Shown: in pieces, positions 1 through 7,419 of the stretch
Layout of the letters: the number at the start of each line of letters is the position of its first letter
Numbering within the stretch: the first letter of the stretch is position 1
Assembly (NCBI RefSeq): GCF_023614235.1
Contig: NZ_CP094264.1
Location: 3,658,001-3,722,000, forward strand
Source of the DNA: Streptomyces sp. MRC013
GTDB taxonomy: Bacteria; Actinomycetota; Actinomycetes; Streptomycetales; Streptomycetaceae
Direction of reading: 5' to 3'
DNA: 64,000 nt
Translations under genes and position numbers: made by a program
Notes under the pieces: model-generated
What the model was told of the DNA's origin: nothing
The model's input: the letters and a program-made list of their open reading frames with translations, nothing else
Database searches by the model: none

Positions 1-394
1 CTTCCGCATCCCCGGTGCGGATTCCCCCCACGGGATCCGGACCGGGCATCTGCCGGTCCCCGGCAGAGGCTCGCGCAGGCGATCTGCCGGGGTACGTACG
101 GACGGGAGGGCCGCTCAAAGCTCCCCGGCGCACGTGCCCCGGCCAACGCTTGCCCGGGACGTCCCCCAAGACATCCCGTGAACGTCCCCCAAGACGTTCG
201 CGGCATCGTCCATTTAGACCCACGAGCTGGCCAAATGGTTACCCCTCAATATCTGTGATCTAGGTCTCTTTGTGAAGGTCCGGTACGTCACGTGACGGTG
301 AATTCGCGTGAACACCCGCTCCGGTCCGGCGGACGGGCGGGCCGTATCGGTGGGTCTGTCACGGTACGGCCCGCCCGGGTGCCGCGGTCGGCGT
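1..394. other. Non-coding left edge with small repeats
   Basis: I see no convincing gene here. A perfect hairpin with 8-base arms and a 3-base loop lies at 49-67 and could end transcription of a gene outside the window. A 14-base direct repeat (acgtcccccaagac) occurs at 159-172 and 182-195; its second copy sits in a small inverted repeat (aacgtc/gacgtt). The short open frames here have no ribosome site and no recognisable protein. Confidence 0.5.
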
Positions 395-631
395 TCAGGC
401 GGCCGCGCCGACCAGTTCGTAGCCGGCCTCGTCCACGGCGGCGCGGACGGCCTCCTCGTCGAGCGGCGCGCCGGAGGTGACCGTCACCCTGCCGGTGGCC
501 GCCACGGCCTGGACCGAGGTGACGCCCGGGAGGGCGGACAGCTCCTGCGCGACGGCGCCCTCGCAGTGCCCGCAGGTCATGCCCTTGACCTCGTACACGG
601 TGGTGACGTCGGCGTTCGTCTCGGCGCTCAT
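395..631 (-). CDS. copZ: Copper chaperone CopZ-type, heavy-metal-associated domain
   Basis: A 78-residue protein that is almost entirely one HMA ferredoxin-like domain. The metal site MTCGHC lies near residue 20, preceded by the first beta strand (VYEVKG). Such proteins bind Cu(I) in the cytosol and pass it to a P-type exporter. The ATG at 631 was chosen because an AGGAGA ribosome site lies about 8 bases upstream; longer in-frame starts give Pro/Arg-rich junk. No copA or csoR is adjacent, so the chaperone is separated from its usual partners in this window. A CsoR-like palindrome at 689-703, about 60 bases upstream, suggests copper induction. The HMA identity is plain; the exact metal is inferred. 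Confidence 0.9.
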   Translation of the reverse strand: MSAETNADVTTVYEVKGMTCGHCEGAVAQELSALPGVTSVQAVAATGRVTVTSGAPLDEEAVRAAVDEAGYELVGAAA

Positions 632-688
632 GGTGCTTCTCCTCTGGGTGCGGGGGCGGGGCGGTGCCCTGTTGCGATCACCACTGTA

Positions 689-703
689 TACCCCCTGGGG
701 GTA
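689..703. promoter_or_regulatory. CsoR-like copper operator upstream of copZ
   Basis: A perfect 15-base palindrome, TACCCCCTGGGGGTA, centred on a T. It has the form recalled for Streptomyces CsoR operators. It lies 58 bases upstream of the copZ start, where it could block the promoter until Cu(I) binds the repressor. The rest of the gap 632-935 is GC-rich with no gene. Confidence 0.7.
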
Positions 704-935
704 CTGGTTCCACTCCTGCTCGGCGCCCGGTCCGCCCGTACGGCGGAGCACCGGCCGGACCGGGCCGCCCCGCGCCCCGTGTCGCGGCGCGCCCGCCGTC
801 CACCTCCTCCCGGGCGGGGCCAGCGCGCTCGCGGACGCGCGGGCGGGCCGGGGCGGGAGCGTTCGAAGGCGGGGCGGGGGCCGGAGGCGTACCGCGGTAC
901 GGGGCGCGGCGGGGCCCCGGCGGGGCGCGGCCGGA

Positions 936-1133
936 TCAGCCGCCGCGGGAGCGGTTGCCCGGGCGGTTGGCCACCCAGGTGCGGATCGTGTCCGCGTACC
1001 AGTAGGGCTTGCCCGCCTCCACGTGGTCGGGGCGCGGCAGGAGGCCGTGCTTGCGGTACGAGCGGACGGTGTCCGGCTGCACCCGGATGTGCGCCGCGAT
1101 CTCCTTGTACGACCAGAGCCCTCGGTCCGTCAT
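936..1133 (-). CDS. Small helix-turn-helix DNA-binding protein
   Basis: A 65-residue protein made of a single HTH. The segment YKEIAAHIRVQPDTVRSYRKHG (residues 9-30) is a MerR/excisionase-type helix-turn-helix, followed by a wing-like tail with YWYADTIRTWVANRPG. The ATG at 1133 has a GGGAGG ribosome site about 10 bases upstream; longer starts add low-complexity sequence. Such one-domain proteins are common in Streptomyces and usually annotated only as helix-turn-helix proteins. It has no clear operon partner: copZ lies 304 bases downstream on the same strand and has its own operator. A perfect inverted repeat upstream (1229-1265) may be its own operator. Confidence 0.82.
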   Translation of the reverse strand: MTDRGLWSYKEIAAHIRVQPDTVRSYRKHGLLPRPDHVEAGKPYWYADTIRTWVANRPGNRSRGG

Positions 1134-1228
1134 CTGGATGGCACCTCCCCGTGCACGCCGCGGCGCGGCCCGGGAGGGCCGTCGGAGGAGCCGCGGCGCG
1201 GACTGATGATCACCAACCCTGTGCCCGG

Positions 1229-1265
1229 TCAACGACGCAGAGTGACCGTTCGGATGCGTCGTTGA
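1229..1265. promoter_or_regulatory. Perfect 11-base inverted repeat, candidate operator/promoter
   Basis: The arms tcaacgacgca (1229-1239) and tgcgtcgttga (1255-1265) are exact complements with a 15-base spacer. Read on the minus strand, the left arm overlaps TTGACC, which with a 17-base spacer to TCATCA gives a weak sigma-70-like promoter pointing at the small HTH gene. A site for that protein or another dimeric regulator is inferred. The rest of the 460-base gap (1134-1593) shows only GC-rich low-complexity sequence. Confidence 0.45.
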
Positions 1266-1593
1266 ACGGCTGTGACCGTGCGGCCATCTTCCGGTGACGT
1301 ATGTGACGTCCGCGGAACGCCCGCGACCGTCGGGCGACGGTCCCGCACCCGTCCGCGGACACCTCCGGGAGGAGGTCCGCCGGAGCTCGGGGGCACGCCC
1401 GGGCGCGAGCCCGGCGGCGGTGCGGGGGCGCGGCCGTGGGCGACGGCCCCGCACCGCCACCGGGGCCTTCCGGAGCGCGGGGCCGGCACCGGTACGGACC
1501 CCCTCACCGGCCCCCGCCGGAGGCGGCGGCGGGGGCCGGTGACGGGGTCCCGGAACGCCCGGGTCCACTCGGCGCTCTCCGCGCCCGCCGGGC

Positions 1594-2286
1594 TCAGCCC
1601 TCCGCCGGCGCGCCCGGTCCGGCCGGTCGGCCCGCGGCGATCCCGGCTTCGACGTCGGCGAGGTGGGCGGCGAGGATCTCCTCGAACGCGGCACGGCGGT
1701 CCGCCCCGAGGGGGCGGACGTCGCGGGCGAAGCGGGCCAGGGCCGGGAAGCGCTCGGGGTCGGCGCCCAGGACCGCCACGCGGAACAGCTCCATGCCCTG
1801 TTCGTGCTCGGCGGGCTTGACGGTGCCGAACCCGGCCTCGGCGGAGACCAGTGCGGAGAGGAGGACCGTGAGCCGGTGGTAGCGCGCCGGGATCTCCTCC
1901 TCGGGGAGTCCCGACGCGCTCAGGGCCTGCAGCACCTCTTCCATGACCAGCCGGGAACCAGTGCCGCTCGACGCGTAGCGCCCCCAGACCGCGGCGAGCT
2001 GGGGCTGCTGCACGAAGAACTCCCTCACCCGCAGGGCCAGGGAGGTGATGCGCTGCTTCCAGTCGCCCTCGGGGCGGTAGCCGTCCATCGCGGCCAGGAG
2101 GATCCGGTCGGCCACCGCGCGCAGCAGTTCGGTCTTGCTGCGGAAGTGCCGGTAGAGGCTGGAGGAGTCGGTCCCGAGGGTCGCGGCCAGCCTGCGCACG
2201 CTGAACGAGTCCGCGTCGCCCGTGCGCAGCAGCTCCGCCGTCGCATCCAGGATCTCTTCGGTCGACCAACGCCTTCGGCCCGTCAT
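1594..2286 (-). CDS. TetR/AcrR-family transcriptional regulator
   Basis: A 230-residue protein. An N-terminal TetR HTH is visible (RRLAATLGTDSSSLYRHF, about residues 26-43, then RSKTELLRAVAD). The helical C-terminal domain, which would bind an unknown ligand and dimerise, fills the rest. The ATG at 2286 follows a GAGAGGAG ribosome site. It is divergent from the beta-lactamase-fold gene at 2458; the 171-base gap holds a perfect inverted repeat (2331-2347). Control of itself and that hydrolase is therefore the likely job, by analogy with divergently paired TetR repressors. The ligand cannot be read from the sequence. Confidence 0.92.
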   Translation of the reverse strand: MTGRRRWSTEEILDATAELLRTGDADSFSVRRLAATLGTDSSSLYRHFRSKTELLRAVADRILLAAMDGYRPEGDWKQRITSLALRVREFFVQQPQLAAVWGRYASSGTGSRLVMEEVLQALSASGLPEEEIPARYHRLTVLLSALVSAEAGFGTVKPAEHEQGMELFRVAVLGADPERFPALARFARDVRPLGADRRAAFEEILAAHLADVEAGIAAGRPAGPGAPAEG

Positions 2287-2330
2287 CCCGCTCCTCTCAC
2301 CGGATTCCAGCCTACTTGTGCACTCGCTGT

Positions 2331-2347
2331 TGCACGCACCGCGTGCA
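2331..2347. promoter_or_regulatory. Candidate TetR operator
   Basis: A perfect palindrome with 7-base arms, tgcacgc-acc-gcgtgca, sits between the divergent tetR-type gene and the hydrolase. A further gtgcac palindrome is at 2318-2323. The spacing from both starts fits an operator controlling both genes. No good -35/-10 pair is evident. Confidence 0.5.
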
Positions 2348-2457
2348 TAATGTGGGCACGGGCGTGCCGGACGGGCCGGCACGCCGCTCGCGCCCCGGTG
2401 CCCGGGGCGGGCGACGGAAGCGGGGTCCGCCCCGGGCGCCACGAAAGGACGCATGAC

Positions 2458-3577
2458 GTGAAGAGCCCACTGGATTCCGCGGCGCTGGACGCGGCCCTGG
2501 AGAACGTCCACCGCGCCGGGATGCCGGGCCTGTTCGCCGAGGTGCGGGAGGGCGGCCGGGTGTGGCGCGGCGCCGCCGGGGTCGCCGACGTCGACACCGG
2601 CCGCCCCGTCACCGCCGGCATGCGGCACCGGGTCGGCAGCGTCACCAAGACCTTCACCGCCGCCGCCGTCCTGCGGCAGGTCGAGAACGGCCGGATCGGC
2701 CTCGACACGCCGATCGGCCGCTACCTCCCGGGACTGGTCCCCGGGGCGCGCGGCGACGCGATCACGGTCCGCATGCTGATCAACCACACCAGCGGCCTCG
2801 CCGAGTACCTCTCCCCACGCCTACCCCTCCCTGAAGGCGTACCCCGTCCTCGCGGACACCGGGCCCCAGAGCCTGGACGACCACCGGTTCACGCGGTTCG
2901 ACCCCGACGAGCTGATCGGGATGGGGGTCGCCGCGCCCGCCGTCGGCACCCCGGGCGGCACTCCGGGGGTGTACTCCAACACCAACTACCTGATCCTCGT
3001 CCGGCTCCTGGAGGAGGTGACCGGCGTTCCGGCCGAGCGCTGCATCACCCGCGACGTCATCGAGCGCGCCGGGCTCCGGGACACCGGGTTCCCCACCGGG
3101 CCGTGCGTCGAAGGGCCGCACTCGCGGCTCTACGAGGCGTGGTTCGGCATGATCGACCCGCCGCGCGACTACAGCGTGTACGACATGTCGTGGGTGGGGC
3201 CGTCCGCCTCGCTGATATCGACCGTCACGGACCTCAACCGCTTCTTCGGCCGGCTGCTGGCCGGGGAGGTCGTCGGCCGTTCCTCGCTGGCGCAGATGCA
3301 GCGCACCGTCCGGGTCGTCTCCCAGGAGGGGAGGACCACCGAGTACGGCCTCGGCCTCCACCCGGTGGAGGGCCCCGGCCGGGGCGTCTTCTGGGGTCAC
3401 GGGGGCACGGTCTGGGGCGGCGGAACGCTGACCGCGACCCGTGCCGACGGCGGGCGGCAGATGTCCGTCGCGGTGAACCTGCAGCGGTGGAACAGGCTCG
3501 ACCCCTCCGGCAGGCCGCAGCCCCACCCCATCGACGAGGCGCTCGCGGCCCTGTACCGCGTGGCGATGTACGGCTGA
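2458..3577 (+). pseudogene. Serine hydrolase, beta-lactamase/D-Ala-D-Ala peptidase fold, frameshifted
   Basis: A cytoplasmic beta-lactamase-fold hydrolase (class C/PBP4-like) with no signal peptide. The GTG at 2458 has GAAAGGA 8 bases upstream. The catalytic motifs are all present: SVTK (S-x-x-K), YSN (Y-x-N) and HGG near the C-terminus. The reading frame changes at 2809-2816: up to AEYL it is in the first frame, and the expected continuation PHAYPSLKAY is in the next. One extra base (the T at 2812) explains this, and nothing else looks damaged across about 370 residues. It is either a recent pseudogene or an assembly error. The divergent TetR gene probably regulates it. Confidence 0.8.
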
Positions 3578-3817
3578 CCCGGCGGGGGCCGCGGGCGGGC
3601 CGTCGCCGGCGGGTGGGCACCACCCCGTCCCGCGGCGGCCTCGGGGCGGCGAGGCCCCCGGTCCGCCCGGACCACGGCGCACCCCGCCCCGGACGCGGTC
3701 GGTGAGACGGCGTCCGGGGCGGGGCCGGCCGCCCCGCGGCCACGCCGCGCGGGGCGAGGGCCGGGCGACGCCGCGCGCGGCGTGGCCGGACCCGCGGGGC
3801 GAGGGCCGCAGACCGGA

Positions 3818-4294
3818 TCAGGCGTGGAAACCGAGGTCCGCCACGAAGGCGAAGTCGCGTGCCCTGTTGAGCAGCCGGGTCACGACGAAGTCGTCGTACA
3901 GCCCCGGCGGCACCTCGGTGTCGACGCGCACGCGCACACTGATGAAGACGGGCGCCGACTGGTCCGGCAGGGTGAGGACGATTTCCTTGCGGTTGTCGTC
4001 CGCGCTTTCCAGACGCGCCGTCGCGAGCACCACTTCCGTGAAGTGATTCGGCTCACCGGGGTCGGGCAGGAATTGCGTGACGGTGATCAGGTGGCCCGGA
4101 TAGCCGGTGTACGTCTCCGCGTTCTGCGTTACCAGGACCAGCTTCGTGGTGTTCGGACCGCTCGGATCGGTCTTCCGGAGGGTGACGGGAAGTTCCATGG
4201 CCAGCCCGGAGTATTCGGCGTCACCGAATACGCCCGGCTCGTCGCCCAGATGGATTCGCCCTTGCCACACGAGTTCCGACTTGCTGCTGCGCAT
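3818..4294 (-). CDS. Hypothetical protein, beta-rich
   Basis: A 158-residue protein I do not recognise. The ATG at 4294 has GGAAAGG with 6 bases spacing; an in-frame extension to 4405 is Arg/Pro-rich and unlikely. The sequence alternates short hydrophobic strands (LAMELPVTL, KLVLVTQ, EIVLTL, VFISVRVRVD) with polar loops, has no Cys, no signal peptide and no membrane segment. It reads as a soluble beta-sandwich. Base composition is slightly lower in GC than its neighbours. It is divergent from the methyltransferase at 5011 across a long gap. No function is proposed. Confidence 0.75.
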   Translation of the reverse strand: MRSSKSELVWQGRIHLGDEPGVFGDAEYSGLAMELPVTLRKTDPSGPNTTKLVLVTQNAETYTGYPGHLITVTQFLPDPGEPNHFTEVVLATARLESADDNRKEIVLTLPDQSAPVFISVRVRVDTEVPPGLYDDFVVTRLLNRARDFAFVADLGFHA

Positions 4295-5010
4295 GGACAA
4301 CCTTTCCCAGATCGAAGCGGCGATTCCTGCCACCTGCGCACAGGCTAGCGGTGACCGGGACAGGCGGGGCGGAAGCGCCCGGTGCGCCACCGGAACGTTT
4401 CGCATTCACGAGCACCGACGATGAAGGCGATCATCCGAAAATCCATCGGCCCCACTCCGGCACCGGAAACCAGAGAAGGTCGCCGCGCCCCGTCGTCGCG
4501 GATCCTGATTCCGCGACGGTCGGCAGCGTAGGCGATCCGCCGGAGGTGGACAACCGTGCGTGCGGCCGATTCGGCAGGGGCGGAGGAGAGCCGTGTGATT
4601 ACCGGAACCGGATGGGGTGGAGGAGTTCTGCGTATTTCGCGGCGTGCGATCACCCGGGAGATGTGCTTTACTCCCGAAAAGGCATCGGGGCGGTGAAATC
4701 GCCGCCGAGTTCCACGTGCGAGTGATCTCCGGCGTGCGGACCGGCCCGGCCGTCCGCCGTCCCGCGCCGGCGGGGCCGTACGGCTCCGGGCACGAGGCGG
4801 GTCCACCGGTGGGCGGCCGCCGGCGGAGTGCGGCCCTCCGCCGCCGGGCCCCACGGCCGCCCCGGGCGCCGGGTCCGTCCCCCCGCACCGTGGCGGTGAC
4901 GGGTGCGCCGGACCGGCGCGGGTTCGAAACCGGGGGACGGAGGGACGCCCGCCCCTCCCGGGGCGGGCGAACGACAGGGCGGCGCGCGGTCTACCACTGT
5001 GGGGAAGCGG
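4295..5010. other. Gene-free stretch, 716 bases
   Basis: A divergent upstream region between the unknown protein and the methyltransferase. 4300-4740 is noticeably lower in GC than the rest of the area, and open frames in it have no coding character (no codon-position bias, no ribosome sites). It may hold promoters for both genes or a gene remnant. I see no RNA gene or clear repeat. Confidence 0.4.
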
Positions 5011-5892
5011 ATGAGGAGCGGCAACCTGCACTACCGGGCCGAGGAGGTCGGCGACGCGCTCGGGCTTCCGGGAGCCGGCATCCTGGCGTGGCTCACCGAC
5101 GACCAGCTCCATCCGCCGATGCTGGACGACGAGGAGATGTGGCGGGACGGCGACCGGTGGGGTCCGGGAGCCCGGGAGTACGTCTCGGAACTCGCCCTGC
5201 TCGCGGGCGTCCGGCCCGGCACCCGCGTCCTGGACGTCGGCTGCGGGCTCTGCGGCCCGGCGCGGCTCCTCGTCGACCGCTTCGAGGCGACCGTGACCGC
5301 CATCAGCAACAGCGGCACGCACGTGGCGACCAGCCGCACGCTCAACGACCGCTCCCCCCGCCACCGCGGCAGCATCTCCGTGCACTACGTCGACGGGCCC
5401 GGGACGTGGCCGGACCGGCCCGTCGACGTGGCCTGGAGCCTCAACATGCTCTACCAGGTCCCGGACCACCGGGAGATGTACGGGCGAGTGAGCGATCTGC
5501 TGGTGCCCGCGGGCCGCCTCCTGATGGACGACTGGATGGCCACGGACCTGATGACCGAGAGCGACCTGCGGAGTTTCGGCCATCACTTCCAGTACCGGAA
5601 CCTCGCCAGGATCTCACGGGTCGAGTCGGAGCTCGTGGACGCCGGCTTCTACCCCGCCGTCCACGTCGTCGACCGCGGAGAGGTGGGGCGGGGGCCCATG
5701 CGGCGGCACTTCGAACCGGTCATGACGAGCCACTTCCTGCCCCGGCTGCTGGCGAGGTGGCCGGACGGCGACGGTGCGGGCGTCAGCGGTCGGCGGATGG
5801 TCCGGGACTTCCTCGACGCCGTGAACCTGACGCTGGACCTGTACTCCTCCGGGAAGCTGACCTACCGGACGGTCGTCGCGGTCAAGCGGTGA
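5011..5892 (+). CDS. Class I SAM-dependent methyltransferase
   Basis: A 293-residue soluble enzyme. The SAM-binding motif VLDVGCGLCGPARLL (about residues 72-86) is followed by an acidic strand, and NMLYQVPDHREMY with LLVPAGRLLMDDW forms post-motif II/III, as in the small-molecule methyltransferases related to tocopherol and sarcosine enzymes. The ATG at 5011 is preceded by GGGGAAG; upstream extension is Pro/Gly-rich. It is convergent with the PhyH dioxygenase ending at 6058. This pairing suggests tailoring of a small molecule, but no scaffold enzyme is near. The substrate is unknown. Confidence 0.88.
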   Translation: MRSGNLHYRAEEVGDALGLPGAGILAWLTDDQLHPPMLDDEEMWRDGDRWGPGAREYVSELALLAGVRPGTRVLDVGCGLCGPARLLVDRFEATVTAISNSGTHVATSRTLNDRSPRHRGSISVHYVDGPGTWPDRPVDVAWSLNMLYQVPDHREMYGRVSDLLVPAGRLLMDDWMATDLMTESDLRSFGHHFQYRNLARISRVESELVDAGFYPAVHVVDRGEVGRGPMRRHFEPVMTSHFLPRLLARWPDGDGAGVSGRRMVRDFLDAVNLTLDLYSSGKLTYRTVVAVKR

Positions 5893-5921
5893 CCCGTCCG
5901 AGGGCGGGCCGGCGACGCATC

Positions 5922-5966
5922 CCGGCCGCCCGGCCCCCGGCCGCCCGGCCCCCGGCCGCCCGGCCC
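5922..5966. repeat. Three exact 15-base tandem repeats
   Basis: The unit ccggccgcccggccc occurs three times without mismatch (5922-5936, 5937-5951, 5952-5966) plus a partial copy. It lies between the convergent methyltransferase and dioxygenase, and can fold on either strand, so it may act as a shared transcription end. Confidence 0.85.
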
Positions 5967-6057
5967 CCGGCCTCCGGTCGCGCCCGTCCGCCCCCTCGGC
6001 CGCAGGCCGACCGTCCGCCCGCACACGCCGGCGGGGCCGGACCGGAAGCGCTCCGGA

Positions 6058-6912
6058 TCAACAGGCGAGACGGTGTCCGAAACTCTCCCCCGGTGTCCTG
6101 TCGAGGACGATCCGGGTGCTCTCCTCCGCCTCTTCCCGGGGAATCAGGAGGGGGCCCGGTCCGGGTGCGGCCCGGCGCTCCTCGTCCGAGGGCTGGCACT
6201 GGTTCCGGGCGTAGTGCGACCGGAAGGCGGGGGGCAGGGACCCGTAGTCGGGGAGGTACCAGAGGACGACCCCCGGGCGCTCGACCCCGGTGGTGTTCGC
6301 GTGAGTGGAGTGCAGGAGCCGCACGTCGCAGACGACGAAGTCGTGCGGCGCGAGGGGGATCTCCACCTCGTCCGCCTGCTCCTGGAACGCGGGGTGATCG
6401 GCCGGGAGTCCGTTGATCTCCTCGGTGTGCGCGGGCGGAAGGACGGAATGGAGCCTGTGGCGCCGCCTGTGCGACCCCGGGATCACCCGCAGGCATCCGT
6501 TCTCCTTACCCGAACCGGTCGGATACGTCAGCACCGAGATCTGGGCGGGCATCTCCGCGAAGGAGAGCTCGTGGTCCCAGGCCCACCAGTCCTGGTGCCA
6601 CCACAGCCTCGGCGAGCGGGGCGGCTTCGAGATCAGGTAGCCGCTCAGCCACCGGAGATCCGAGGCCCCGAGCCGCCGGAGGGTGTCGGGGACCGCTCCT
6701 TCCGCGATGAGGCGGGACCACGGCTCCCGGAGCGGCGAGAGGGGCACCATGCTCCCCTGAAAGGGGAAGGCCCGGCGCTGCGGCGCGTCCAGTCCCCGCA
6801 GGAGGCCGCCGACTTCCCGAGCGGTGTGCGCGACCAGGTCCTCGGCCAGGCCGCCTCGCACGACGATGTAGCCCTCTTCGATGAATTTTTCCCTCACGCC
6901 GTGGTCTTCCAC
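6058..6912 (-). CDS. Phytanoyl-CoA dioxygenase (PhyH) family Fe(II)/2-oxoglutarate oxygenase
   Basis: A 284-residue protein of the PhyH family, which hydroxylates small molecules or carrier-bound acids using Fe(II) and 2-oxoglutarate. The iron facial triad is visible: HQD (about H106/D108) in the segment WWHQDWWAW, and the distal His in LLHSTHANTT (about H201), followed by the 2-oxoglutarate Arg (about R212). GSH near VIPGSH is also typical. I chose the GTG at 6912 because GGAG lies 6-9 bases upstream; a TTG at 6957 would add 15 residues with a weak site. It faces the methyltransferase. The substrate is unknown. Confidence 0.88.
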   Translation of the reverse strand: MEDHGVREKFIEEGYIVVRGGLAEDLVAHTAREVGGLLRGLDAPQRRAFPFQGSMVPLSPLREPWSRLIAEGAVPDTLRRLGASDLRWLSGYLISKPPRSPRLWWHQDWWAWDHELSFAEMPAQISVLTYPTGSGKENGCLRVIPGSHRRRHRLHSVLPPAHTEEINGLPADHPAFQEQADEVEIPLAPHDFVVCDVRLLHSTHANTTGVERPGVVLWYLPDYGSLPPAFRSHYARNQCQPSDEERRAAPGPGPLLIPREEAEESTRIVLDRTPGESFGHRLAC

Positions 6913-6957
6913 CGGGAGTGCTCCAGAATCGATGCTCGGACCGGGGGCCTGCGTCAA

Positions 6958-7419
6958 GCCGCCTCAGGGTGCTCAACGGCGTCGAGCCCTGCCAATCTTC
7001 CCCCATCGGTGTCGCGGCCGGGCGGACGGAGGCACCCGCGTCGGCTGAGGAGCCGCGGGGAGCCGGAGTACCGCCTCCCTGCCAGGGCCGTCGTGCGGTG
7101 CGCCCGTCCCCGGCCGGACCCCCGCCGGACCTCCGGCCGGACCCCCGCCGGCTCGTCGCGGAGCCCACGGCACCGCCCTCGCGGGTGGGCGAGCGGCGGC
7201 GGGGACCGCTCCCGGGGCCGGGTCCCGGGAGCCGGGCCGTGGCGGCGGCCGGGCCGCCGCGCGGACAGCCCCCGGCGGCGCGCCCCCACCCTCCCCCGTC
7301 CGGTGCCGTCCGCCCCGTCCGCCGTACACCGGGGCCGGCGCGTACGCCCGAGGGGTGCTGCGGGCCTCCCGCCGGGGGGAGCGGCCGGGCGTCGCCGCGG
7401 GGCCGTCTAGGGTCGGGGC
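6958..7419. other. Gene-free divergent region
   Basis: About 460 bases between the dioxygenase and the hydrolase-ABC fusion. It contains a 17-base direct repeat (ggccggacccccgccgg at 7112-7128 and 7135-7151). Otherwise it is GC-rich with no gene I can support. Confidence 0.4.
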
